A stretch of 64,000 bases of DNA from Pseudomonas ekonensis. GTDB taxonomy: Bacteria; Pseudomonadota; Gammaproteobacteria; Pseudomonadales; Pseudomonadaceae. How positions within the stretch are numbered: position 1 is the first letter of the stretch; each line of letters begins with the position of its first letter. The notes under the pieces are model-generated. The model had not been told where the DNA came from. It saw only the letters and a list, made by a program, of their open reading frames with translations, and ran no database searches. Location: NCBI RefSeq assembly GCF_019145435.1, contig NZ_JAHSTS010000002.1, forward strand, positions 868,001-932,000. The letters run 5' to 3'. Both the position numbers and the translations under genes were made by a program. This document shows, piece by piece, positions 9,878 through 17,659 of this stretch.

Positions 9878-10729
9878 TTACTGAAGCAGCTTCAGTACAG
9901 CGGAAGGCAGTTGGTTGGCTTGAGCCAGAACGGAGGTCGAAGCCTGCTGCAGAGTCTGCTGCTTGGTCAGGTTAGCAGTTTCCGCGGCGAAGTCGGTGTC
10001 TTGTACGCGACCTTGTGCAGCGGTGGTGTTTTCGTTGATGTTCTGCAGGTTCTGGATGGTGCTGGTCAGACGGTTCTGCGAAGCACCCAGGTTTGCACGG
10101 GTTGCACCGATGGTGGCGATAGCGGCGTCGATAGCGGTGATCGCGTTGTCGATGTTCTGTGCAGCGCCGGTTACGGTAGCACCGGTCAGAACCACAGTAC
10201 CGCTGCCTACGGACAGGCTGGCGGCGTCGAACTTGGCGCTCAGCACCAGGTCGATGTGGTTGGCGGAGCCAGTGTTCGCGCCCACTTGCAGGGTCACAGT
10301 ACCAGCCGAACCGTCCAGCAGGAACTTGCCGTTCAGGTTGGTGGACTGAGCGATACGAGTCAGTTCGTCAGACATCTGAGCGAATTCGGCGTTGGTCGCG
10401 GTCTGGTCAGCGGTGCCGTTGGTTCCGTTACGGGCTTTAACAGCCAGTTCACGCATACGCTGCAGGATGTCGGTCGAAGCTTGCAGAGCGCCTTCAGCGG
10501 TCTGGGCAACGGAGATACCGTCGTTGGCGTTCTGGATGGCCTGGGTGTTACCGCGGATCTGCGAAGACATGCGGTTGGAGATTTGCAGGCCAGCGGCGTC
10601 GTCTTTGGCGCTGTTGATTTTCAGGCCGGAAGACAGGCGCTGCATCGAAGTCGACAGAGCGTCGGAAGCGCGGTTCAGGTTTTTCTGAACGTTCAGCGAC
10701 GTGGTGTTGGTGTTTACAGTTAAAGCCAT
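9878..10729 (-). CDS. fliC: FliC, flagellin
   Basis: This is the filament subunit, 283 aa. The N-terminal D0/D1 helices (MALTVNTNTTSLNVQKNLNR, then SSGLKINSAKDDAAGLQISN) and the C-terminal ones (QDTDFAAETANLTKQQ, ending VLKLLQ) are fully conserved. The surface-exposed central region is very short, only about 60 residues around SAGTVTLQVGANTGSANHID, so this is a short-type flagellin. Ser and Thr residues in that region are the expected O-glycosylation sites for the adjacent pseudaminic acid/Maf machinery. Expression is from the sigma28 promoter at 10810-10836. Confidence 0.97.
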   Translation of the reverse strand: MALTVNTNTTSLNVQKNLNRASDALSTSMQRLSSGLKINSAKDDAAGLQISNRMSSQIRGNTQAIQNANDGISVAQTAEGALQASTDILQRMRELAVKARNGTNGTADQTATNAEFAQMSDELTRIAQSTNLNGKFLLDGSAGTVTLQVGANTGSANHIDLVLSAKFDAASLSVGSGTVVLTGATVTGAAQNIDNAITAIDAAIATIGATRANLGASQNRLTSTIQNLQNINENTTAAQGRVQDTDFAAETANLTKQQTLQQASTSVLAQANQLPSAVLKLLQ

Positions 10730-10809
10730 GACGAATTCCTCGTTGGTTGGGTACTGCGGCTTCCGGCCCTGGCAACCGCCGGGTATGGCCTAGAGAACCT
10801 TCGTAATAG

Positions 10810-10836
10810 TTATCGTCGGGATCGCAGGTTGCTTGA
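10810..10836 (-). promoter_or_regulatory. Sigma28 (FliA) promoter of fliC
   Basis: On the minus strand TCAAG is followed after 14 bases by GACGATAA, close to the Pseudomonas FliA consensus (TCAAG, 14-base gap, GCCGATAA). It lies about 80 bases upstream of the flagellin ATG, where a FliA promoter is expected. Confidence 0.85.
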
Positions 10837-10927
10837 GGGCTTTTTTCAAAAAATTTGCCATCAACCTGCCACCCCTCAGAAAACAAGGACTTAGCCTTCC
10901 TTTACCCACGAAAAAATGACGTCATAA

Positions 10928-10953
10928 AACCGTCCGCAGCGCAAACCTGCGGG
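10928..10953 (-). terminator. Probable terminator after the maf-linked small gene
   Basis: The inverted repeat CCGCAG / CTGCGG is followed on the minus strand by ACGGTTTTAT. It lies about 20 bases past the stop of the 88-aa gene and would separate the glycosylation genes from fliC. The U-tract is short, so confidence is moderate. Confidence 0.45.
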
Positions 10954-10972
10954 CTAGCGCCTCCGGCGCTGC

Positions 10973-11239
10973 TCAGCCCGACAGGTTTTGCAGAAGGTCG
11001 ACCAGTTCACATTCCATGTGATCGGCCAGCCCCAGCCAATCCTGGCGCTCCTGACACGCCAGCATGTGCGTCAGCACCTGCATCCACCCCTGCTGGCTTT
11101 CCGGCGTTGCGCCGACCATCAACCGCTGCGCTTTCTCGAACACATCGACCATCTCCAGCGCCGCTTCGACATCGCGTCCCAACCGGAACAGCCCGGCACA
11201 TTGTCGACACTCCTCGACGCACTGCTGCAACGCGCTCAT
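10973..11239 (-). CDS. Small conserved protein coupled to Maf
   Basis: I do not recognise a named family. The 88-aa product is helical and Cys/Leu-rich (MSALQQCVEECRQCAGLFRL; DHMECELVDLLQNLSG), with no signal peptide or membrane segment. Its ATG overlaps the stop of the upstream Maf-like gene (ATGA), so it is almost certainly co-translated with it, and a role as a partner or regulator of the glycosyltransferase is a fair inference. The size resembles FliT-like flagellar chaperones, but no diagnostic motif supports that. Confidence 0.75.
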   Translation of the reverse strand: MSALQQCVEECRQCAGLFRLGRDVEAALEMVDVFEKAQRLMVGATPESQQGWMQVLTHMLACQERQDWLGLADHMECELVDLLQNLSG

Positions 11240-12528
11240 TGCACGAACTCCTCGTTGAAACCCGTTCCGGCGATCCTCGCCCCCGCCCGGCTGCTGTTGA
11301 GGAACTTCACCTGCGGGTGACGGGCGATGTAGCGCTCCAGCACGCAGAGATAGCCTCGGAAGTTGAGCTGGGTCTTGACTCGTTCGCCGTTGCCGTCATG
11401 CACCCAGTGCCGCGCCTGGTTGACCGACGGCCCCAGGTCGCCGTCGTTCCAACCGGCATGGGTCTTGTTCATCGGAAAGGCGAAGTCGGCGCCGAACAGC
11501 GTGATGCTCGCCGCCCCCATCTTCACCGCCAGATCCACGGCGGGATGGATCACGCTGCCGCCCACATGCAGCAAGGCCCGCGGGTGTCGCTCGCGCAGCC
11601 CGGTGTAGACCGGGCTGAGCGAGTAGCCGCCGTAACGTTTGCCCTTCCAGGCCTTCAGCACCTGCGGATCGCTCATCGGCAGGTACACCAGCGCAATGCC
11701 GTCGGAGTCTTCGAACGGCAAGTGCCGCAAGCTGATGCGCTGATCGATGCTCACCACGATGTCCGGCACGATTCCGCGCTCGCGCAGCGGCCGGTAAGCG
11801 GTGTCGACGCAAATGAACAGCGGGCGCTCGGCCCGCCCGCGAATCGCCGCCAGCCGCTCGAAGTGCCCTTCCAGGGTCGGCCCGGTGGCGATCACATAGA
11901 CCTCGCGGCCGGCGCAGCTGCCGAACAGTTGCGCGACGTCGTCGTCCGCCAGCAGCACCGGCAGGCAGTCCTGCAAGCGCTGGACAATGAATGGCGACTG
12001 CGGGTCGAACTCGCGGTTGTTGAAGCTCAGGTGCACTTCGCTGACCAGCCGATCGCGGATCTTCGCGTTGAAGTCGTCGGCCAGCAGCATCTCCGCCGGC
12101 AAGGCAAAGAACGGCGTGCAGATATCGGGCAGATCCCCGGCGTACAGCAGCTCCACCCGGGCATCGTCCAGCCAGTGGCGCTGATCGAGCAATTGCAGCA
12201 CCAGCGAGAACAGCGCGCCGTTGAGGATGTGCACGTACAGCCGCTCAAGCCCCGGGCGCTCCAGCAGCACCGCCGGCAAGTCCCCCAGGCCGGTGCCGTA
12301 GACATGCAGTTGCGCCTTGTCGGCCGGCAGGCTCGCCGCCTGGATCCGCGCCTCGTGCACACGGTCGTGGCGGCTGGTGAGCTGGATGCCGGCCACGCTC
12401 AGTGTCGATCCCAGCCCCTGCGTCAACTCTGCCTGGACCGCCGAACTGTCCTCGGCCATCAACCGCGCAGCCAGTGCCGGCCAACGGCGCTCGATGACCT
12501 CGGCGTTATCCTGGAAAAACTCGCTCAC
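11236..12528 (-). CDS. Maf-type (DUF115) flagellin glycosyltransferase
   Basis: Motility-associated factor (Maf) proteins transfer nonulosonic acids such as pseudaminic acid to Ser/Thr of flagellin in the cytoplasm before export. The central MAF/DUF115 domain is clear: VIATGPTLEGHFERLA, a CVDTAYRPL turn, GIVPDIVVSIDQR, and later GAASITLFGADFAFP. The 430-aa length is short for Maf, whose members often exceed 600 aa. I choose the GTG at 12528, preceded by CGAGG; a GTG at 12534 is the alternative. The position between fliC and the pse genes supports flagellin as acceptor and CMP-pseudaminic acid as donor, which is inference. Confidence 0.85.
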   Translation of the reverse strand: MSEFFQDNAEVIERRWPALAARLMAEDSSAVQAELTQGLGSTLSVAGIQLTSRHDRVHEARIQAASLPADKAQLHVYGTGLGDLPAVLLERPGLERLYVHILNGALFSLVLQLLDQRHWLDDARVELLYAGDLPDICTPFFALPAEMLLADDFNAKIRDRLVSEVHLSFNNREFDPQSPFIVQRLQDCLPVLLADDDVAQLFGSCAGREVYVIATGPTLEGHFERLAAIRGRAERPLFICVDTAYRPLRERGIVPDIVVSIDQRISLRHLPFEDSDGIALVYLPMSDPQVLKAWKGKRYGGYSLSPVYTGLRERHPRALLHVGGSVIHPAVDLAVKMGAASITLFGADFAFPMNKTHAGWNDGDLGPSVNQARHWVHDGNGERVKTQLNFRGYLCVLERYIARHPQVKFLNSSRAGARIAGTGFNEEFVQ

Positions 12529-12553
12529 TGGCACCTCGCATTTCGTTCAGGCA

Positions 12554-12593
12554 AAAAAATGGCGTTCAAGGTTAACCCTTGAACGCCATTTTT
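12554..12593. terminator. Bidirectional terminator between maf and the KAS III-like gene
   Basis: The 16-base inverted repeat (AAAATGGCGTTCAAGG and its complement) has a 4-base loop and A/T tracts on both sides, about 24 bases beyond the stop of the ketoacyl synthase gene. This strongly suggests that the maf pair has its own promoter rather than pure read-through. Confidence 0.8.
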
Positions 12594-12616
12594 GTATCCG
12601 TTGTTTCCGCCCGGGC

Positions 12617-13543
12617 TCAGGGACGGTAGATGATCGCCGAACCCCACGACAGCCCGACGCCGAAACCGCTGAGCGCCACACGCTGCCAGGACGAGTCCAG
12701 CGCATGCTTCTCCAGCAGCAGGGGAATGCTCGACGACACGGTGTTGCCGGTCTCGACCATGTCCTTGACGAACTTCTCCGGGTCGCCCTCGAAGCGGCGC
12801 GCCACGGCATCGACGATGGCCGCGCTGCCCTGGTGGATGCAGAACGCGTCGATGTCGTCGGCCGCAAGGCCCGAATCGTCGAGCAGCTCATGCAGGTGCG
12901 CCGGCACCTTGAGCAGCGCGAAGTTGAACACCTGGCGACCGTTCATGAAGAACACGCCGTCGGTGACCTTAAGGTGCGGCGCGCCGGAGCCGTCGGTGCC
13001 GAACTTGGCCTTGCCCAGCGCCCAGGTCGGGTCTTCGCCCATCCAGGTGGCGGTGGCGGCGTCGCCGAACAGCATGGTGGTGTTGCGGTCCTGCGGGTCG
13101 ACGATCTTGGAGTACGGGTCGGCGGTGATCAGCAGGCCGTTCTTCAGGCCGGCGGCTTCCATGAAGCCCTTGATCGCATAGATGCCGTAGACGTAGCCCG
13201 AGCAGCCCAGGGAAATGTCGAACGCCGCGACGTGGGTCGGCAGGCCCAGTTTGTCCTGGACGATGGCGGCGGTGTGCGGCAGGCCTTCTTCGTCGCCGTT
13301 CTGGGTGACGACGATCAGGGCGTCGATGGATTCGCGTTTCAGGTCAGGGTTGCTGGCAAACAGCGCATTGGCCGCTTCGACGCACAGGTCGGAGGTTTCC
13401 TGTTCTGCGTCCTTGCGCGGCAGGAAGGCCGAACCGATCTTGCCGAGGATGAACTCTTCATCCTTCTCGAATTTTGCACCTTGTGCGTAATTGTCCACGC
13501 CGGCTACAGGAACGTAGCTCGCAATGCTTTTTATGCCAATCAT
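12617..13543 (-). CDS. 3-oxoacyl-ACP synthase III-like protein (FabH family)
   Basis: FabH-family enzymes condense an acyl-CoA with malonyl-ACP. The 308-aa product has the catalytic triad in order: Cys in DISLGCSGYVYG, His in FCIHQGS, Asn in ETGNTVSS. The start at 13543 (MIGIKSIASYVPVAG) is the conserved FabH opening; the frame continues upstream but without homology. FabH-like genes recur in Pseudomonas flagellin glycosylation islands (orf3 of the P. syringae island), where they are proposed to make the acyl group on the amino sugar. Here a role in acylating the glycan is inference; it is unlikely to be the housekeeping fabH given its context. Confidence 0.85.
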   Translation of the reverse strand: MIGIKSIASYVPVAGVDNYAQGAKFEKDEEFILGKIGSAFLPRKDAEQETSDLCVEAANALFASNPDLKRESIDALIVVTQNGDEEGLPHTAAIVQDKLGLPTHVAAFDISLGCSGYVYGIYAIKGFMEAAGLKNGLLITADPYSKIVDPQDRNTTMLFGDAATATWMGEDPTWALGKAKFGTDGSGAPHLKVTDGVFFMNGRQVFNFALLKVPAHLHELLDDSGLAADDIDAFCIHQGSAAIVDAVARRFEGDPEKFVKDMVETGNTVSSSIPLLLEKHALDSSWQRVALSGFGVGLSWGSAIIYRP

Positions 13544-13770
13544 TACGGCTTCCCAATAATAAACAGCCCAATACCACCGCTCGCAAGGAATTCGAGGGGC
13601 GCCGACAAACAGAAAACGGCCGCCGCAAAGGGCAGCCACGGGGAGCGCAAAGGGCTGTCACTGGAACCGAATCACGGGCCAGGCGCCATCTCCCCGGTCA
13701 ATACAATACAGTGAAGATGCGCGTTATGACTCGCAGGTCACGCTATTTTGCCGAATCGGTCCGGATCAGG

Positions 13771-14823
13771 TCATTCGACCAAGGACCAGTCCAGCGGCGT
13801 GCCGCGTTTGATCGGCTGGCGCGCACGGCGCCCAAGGACGGTTTCGGCGTGTTTGGGCGCCAGGCCCAGACCGGGACGGATGGCGCGCAGGTTGGCCGCC
13901 GTGAAGGGTTCGCCGGCCGCCATGTCGGCGGTGACGTACAGCGAACGGCGATAGACCAGCGACTTGCGCTCGGCCTCGGTGACGCCGTAATGCACCTGGC
14001 CCAGGGCCTGCCAGGCGCGCTCGGTCTCCACCACCAGGCTGGCCAGTTCGGCCGGCTCCAGCGAGAAACTGGCGTCCACCCCGCCGGCCGAGCGGTCGAG
14101 GGTGAAATGCTTCTCCACCACCGTCGCCCCCAGCGCCACGGCGGCGACGGACACGCCGACACCCATGGAATGGTCGGACAGCCCCACTTCGCAGCCGAAC
14201 AGCTCACGCAGATGAGGAATCGTGCGCACGTTGCTGTTGAGCGGCGTCGCCGGGTACGTGCTGGTGCACTTGAGCAGCACCAGATCCTTGCAGCCGGCCT
14301 CGCGGGCCGCGCGCACGGTCTCGTCCAGCTCGGCGAGGCTGGCCATGCCGGTGGAGATGATCAGGGGCTTGCCGGTGGCCGCCACCCGGCGGATCAGCGG
14401 CAGGTCGGTGTTCTCGAAACTGGCGATCTTGTAGGCCGGCACGTCGAGGCTTTCCAGGAAATCCACCGCCGTGTCGTCGAACGGCGTCGAGAACGCGAGC
14501 ATGCCCAGTTCCCTGGCCCGGGCGAAGATCGGCGCGTGCCACTCCCACGGGGTGTGGGCCTTTTCGTACAGCTCGTACAGCGAGGTGCCGGCCCACAGGC
14601 TGCCGGGATCCTTGATGAAGAACTCGCCTTCGGCCAGGTCCAGCGTCATGGTCCGGGCGGTGTAGGTCTGCAGCTTCAAGGCGTGGGCGCCGGCCTTGGC
14701 TGCCGCTTCGACGATCTGCAGGGCCACGTCCAGCGACTGGTTATGGTTGCCGCTCATCTCGGCAATGATGAACGGCGGCGCGTCGGCACCGATCAGGCGG
14801 TCACCGATCTTGAAACGGCTCAT
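13771..14823 (-). CDS. pseI: PseI, pseudaminic acid synthase
   Basis: PseI condenses 2,4-diacetamido-2,4,6-trideoxy-L-altrose with phosphoenolpyruvate to give pseudaminic acid. The 350-aa protein has a NeuB-type TIM barrel (FIIAEMSGNHNQSLDVALQI; LKLQTYTARTMTLD; ISTGMASLAELDETVR; GLSDHSMGVGVS) and a C-terminal SAF domain (about residues 290-350, RSLYVTADMAAGEPFTAANL). The AEMSGNHN motif favours PseI over NeuB sialic acid synthases. The ATG overlaps the stop of the pseG-pseH fusion by 4 bases. Confidence 0.93.
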   Translation of the reverse strand: MSRFKIGDRLIGADAPPFIIAEMSGNHNQSLDVALQIVEAAAKAGAHALKLQTYTARTMTLDLAEGEFFIKDPGSLWAGTSLYELYEKAHTPWEWHAPIFARARELGMLAFSTPFDDTAVDFLESLDVPAYKIASFENTDLPLIRRVAATGKPLIISTGMASLAELDETVRAAREAGCKDLVLLKCTSTYPATPLNSNVRTIPHLRELFGCEVGLSDHSMGVGVSVAAVALGATVVEKHFTLDRSAGGVDASFSLEPAELASLVVETERAWQALGQVHYGVTEAERKSLVYRRSLYVTADMAAGEPFTAANLRAIRPGLGLAPKHAETVLGRRARQPIKRGTPLDWSLVE

Positions 14824-16322
14824 GGGCGGGATTCCTTCAACTCACGGGTGAACGCGCAGGCACTCTGGGTGAACCCGGCGTCGCGAAATACATTCATTGA
14901 GGCCTGGTTGGCCGGCAGCACCCGGGCGGTGACGGCGGTCAGCTGCGGCCAGTGCGCAGAGACGAACGCTTCGCCACGGGCCAGCAGCGCCCGCCCCCAG
15001 CCAAGACCGAAACGCCCCTCCAGCAGGTAGATCGACACTTCGGCCTCGAAACCGCGCAAATCATAGCGCAGCACGCCGACCGGGCCGTCGTCGGCCTCGG
15101 CGATCAGCAACAGACGCCGGGGATTGCTCAAGCTTGCCGTCAGCCAGTTCAGGTGCTGCGGCCACTCGATCACGCCGGACTCCAGCGACCAGCGCCGCAC
15201 CGGCTCGGCATTGCGTCCGTCAAACAGCAATTGCGCATCGTCCGCCGTCGCCGGCCGCACCGTAAGCACCGCGCCGGCCAGCGCGGCCGCGACCCGCAGG
15301 GCACCGCGCCCGTCCACCAGCTTTCGCGAACGCTCGGCCAGGCCCTGGCGCAGGTAAGGGTTGCTCACGACAAAGCCGACCGCCTGACGCAGCTGCTCGA
15401 CGCTGACCTGCTCCCGGGCGCCCATGAACACATGCGCGCCCGCCGCCGCCATCACTTCGCCGTTGGCCTGCTGGTTGTTCGACACCGCGATGCAGATCGT
15501 CGGCAGGCCCAGGGCCGCCCGTTCCCAACTGGTGCCGCCGCCGGCGCCGATGAACAGGTCGGCCTCGGTCATGCGTCGGTGGAAGTCACTGACGAAACTG
15601 TGCAGGCGCCAGTTCGGCCGCGTCTCGGCCAGTGCCTGCATTTGCGTCCAGGCCGGGTTGTCGGCGCCGGCGACGAAGTCCACGTCTAGCTCGGAAAAGT
15701 CCGCCAGCGCCAGCATCGCGTGATGGGTCTGCCGGGCCGCATCGAAGCCGCCGAAGTTCACCAGCACACGCCTGGCCACAGGCTTGATGTCGATCGGCGG
15801 GCAGCTGAATTCCTCGCGCAGCATGGCGTAGCGCGGGCCGAGCAGCGTGCGGCAGTGCGCAGGCAGCAGCGGCCGGTAGTCTTCGTGCAGGCCGGAGAGG
15901 TTCTGATTGAGCAGCAGGTCGACGCTGTAGCGGCGGGTCGCCAGGTCGTCCACCGCCGCGATCCGGGGCGCCCAGCGGCGGGCGGCGGTCTGCCAATGGT
16001 GATCGAGGCCGTAATGGTCGGCGATGATCCAGTCGAACGCGGCGTGGCCTTCCAGTTGCGCGGCCAGCGCGTCGATGTCCGCCTGCCACGGCAGCATCGA
16101 TTCGATGGCCTGGTGCGGGTCTTCGCCGGGGTAGCGCTCCGGCAGCGCGAAGGTTTCGAAGCCCTCGGCCCGCAAGGCCTCCAGCCGATGCCCCGGCAAG
16201 CGGCGGCAAGCGAACGCGACATGGCTGCCCTGCGCGCGCAACACCCGGGCCAGCGGCAGGCAGCGGGCGATGTGGCCGCTGCCGATGGTCGGCGAGGCGT
16301 CGGCGCGGATCAGGAGTCTCAT
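14820..16322 (-). CDS. PseG-PseH fusion (nucleotide-sugar hydrolase plus N-acetyltransferase)
   Basis: Two pathway enzymes are fused in one 500-aa chain. Residues 1 to about 340 are PseG-like (MRLLIRADASPTIGSGHIAR; later LFIGAGGGTSWERAALGLPT), the GT-B-fold hydrolase that removes UDP from UDP-2,4-diacetamido-2,4,6-trideoxy-L-altrose. Residues from about 350 form a GNAT domain (LLIAEADDGPVGVLRYDLRG; YLLEGRFGLGWGRALLARGE) matching PseH, which acetylates the 4-amino group. The order is the reverse of the reaction order (PseH acts first). Overlaps on both sides place it in the coupled pse operon. The fusion could channel the labile intermediate. Confidence 0.88.
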   Translation of the reverse strand: MRLLIRADASPTIGSGHIARCLPLARVLRAQGSHVAFACRRLPGHRLEALRAEGFETFALPERYPGEDPHQAIESMLPWQADIDALAAQLEGHAAFDWIIADHYGLDHHWQTAARRWAPRIAAVDDLATRRYSVDLLLNQNLSGLHEDYRPLLPAHCRTLLGPRYAMLREEFSCPPIDIKPVARRVLVNFGGFDAARQTHHAMLALADFSELDVDFVAGADNPAWTQMQALAETRPNWRLHSFVSDFHRRMTEADLFIGAGGGTSWERAALGLPTICIAVSNNQQANGEVMAAAGAHVFMGAREQVSVEQLRQAVGFVVSNPYLRQGLAERSRKLVDGRGALRVAAALAGAVLTVRPATADDAQLLFDGRNAEPVRRWSLESGVIEWPQHLNWLTASLSNPRRLLLIAEADDGPVGVLRYDLRGFEAEVSIYLLEGRFGLGWGRALLARGEAFVSAHWPQLTAVTARVLPANQASMNVFRDAGFTQSACAFTRELKESRP

Positions 16323-17014
16323 GACAGTGCTCCGCCGGCCTTGAGCGCGGCGTAGAGGTACTCGGCCCGCGTCCAGTCTTCGGGCGTGTCGATGTCTTGC
16401 ACCAGATGCCGGGGCAGGATCACCGGCAGGCTGGCCGGCGAATACAGCACCTCGCCGCGCAGCCAGGCCTCACGGCGGCCCCAGTAGAACTGGCCGGCGT
16501 CCTGGAACGCCTCGGGCAGATCCTGCGAACGGGTGTTGCGAAACTCGGGGTACAACGCCGTCAGGGCGCCCTGCCCGTCGAGCGTCAGCGCGCGCTGCAC
16601 CGGGAAGCCGAAGCCGCACACGGAGAAGGCGAACGACTTGTCGGGATGGCGTTCCAGCGCTTCGAACCCTTCGCGCAGATAGCGCGCCTGCAACAGCGGT
16701 GCGGTGGCGTACACGCAGCAGGCGTAATCGAACGCCGGCAACTGCCGCAATGCATGTTCGATCACCGCGGCGGTGCCGGTGAAGTCATCGGCCAGATCCG
16801 CAGGACGCAAGAATGGCACCTGCGCACCATGGGCCCGTGCGACGTCGGCGATCTCCTGATCGTCGGTGCTGACGACGACCTGGTCGAACAGCCCCGACTC
16901 GAACGCCGTGCGGATCGAACGGACGATCATCGGCACGCCGTCGAAGGGCTTGAGGTTTTTGCGCGGGATGCGCTTGCTGCCGCCCCGGGCCGGGATGATC
17001 GCCACGTTGCTCAA
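16319..17014 (-). CDS. pseF: PseF, pseudaminic acid cytidylyltransferase
   Basis: PseF activates pseudaminic acid with CTP to the CMP-sugar used by flagellin glycosyltransferases. The 231-aa protein opens with the CMP-sugar synthetase signature (IIPARGGSKRIPRKNLKPFD) and has VVVSTDDQEIADVARAHGA and CCVYATAPLLQARYLREGF. The likely start is a TTG at 17014 overlapping the previous stop (TTGA), with a GTG four codons in as alternative. It overlaps pseG-pseH by 4 bases. Confidence 0.92.
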   Translation of the reverse strand: MSNVAIIPARGGSKRIPRKNLKPFDGVPMIVRSIRTAFESGLFDQVVVSTDDQEIADVARAHGAQVPFLRPADLADDFTGTAAVIEHALRQLPAFDYACCVYATAPLLQARYLREGFEALERHPDKSFAFSVCGFGFPVQRALTLDGQGALTALYPEFRNTRSQDLPEAFQDAGQFYWGRREAWLRGEVLYSPASLPVILPRHLVQDIDTPEDWTRAEYLYAALKAGGALS

Positions 17015-17631
17015 GGGCGTTTTTCCAGCAGGAACCAGGTGATGTCATCCACCGGGAACTGCGGGTCGCGGTGATAGGCGAAACCGTAGTCCAGCAGGTG
17101 CAGGTCGGCGTAGCGATCAAGCATTTCGCCGGCGAAGTCGCGCTTGAACAGCTTGCCGCTGTTGCCGCGGTAGAAGACCTCCACCGGCGCCGGGTTGTAG
17201 TACTCGGCGATCAGGATGTAGCGCCGGCTCAGCCGATACAGCTGTTCGTAGGCGTTCGCCAGCAACTCGGGCGCCAGATGGATCAGCACGCCCTTGCTCA
17301 GGGTCAGGTCGTAGCTGCGCTCGCGGGGAAAGTCGAACAGCGAGCCGTGCCAGATCTGCGCGATGTCCAGCGCCCTTGCCTGCTCGCAGGCGTTGGCGTT
17401 GATTTCGACGCCGAACAGCTCGCACCCGGGCAGCAATTGACGCAATGCCTGCAGGTTGTTGCCGGCGTTGGTGCCCAGTTCCACCAGGCTGTCGATCCGC
17501 CCGGCGCGGGCCAGCGCCTTGGCGAACAGCGCCAGGTTGGCCGCCACCAGCGGCTGGCCGACGTTGCGGCCGACATACTGGTTGCCGAACTCGCCCTGCC
17601 AGAACTTTTCCTGTTCGCTCAAATCACGCAT
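17011..17631 (-). CDS. Pseudaminic acid biosynthesis-associated methylase
   Basis: This class I SAM-dependent methyltransferase (206 aa) has motif I as VELGTNAGNNLQALR, the acidic residue after beta-2 in CELFGVEINANAC, and LSKGVLIHLAPELL. It resembles the methylase family repeatedly found inside pse clusters. Its substrate is not established; modification of pseudaminic acid or a precursor is inferred from context. It ends with an overlap into pseF and lies 28 bases downstream of pseC. Confidence 0.82.
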   Translation of the reverse strand: MRDLSEQEKFWQGEFGNQYVGRNVGQPLVAANLALFAKALARAGRIDSLVELGTNAGNNLQALRQLLPGCELFGVEINANACEQARALDIAQIWHGSLFDFPRERSYDLTLSKGVLIHLAPELLANAYEQLYRLSRRYILIAEYYNPAPVEVFYRGNSGKLFKRDFAGEMLDRYADLHLLDYGFAYHRDPQFPVDDITWFLLEKRP

Positions 17632-17659
17632 TTCAGATACCCGTCCGCCGCAGCGGCAT

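Noticed and set aside
13700..13765. Sigma28-like site upstream of the FabH-like gene
   Set aside because: The best match (CAAA-N16-GTCATAA) lacks TCAA and the CGATA core.
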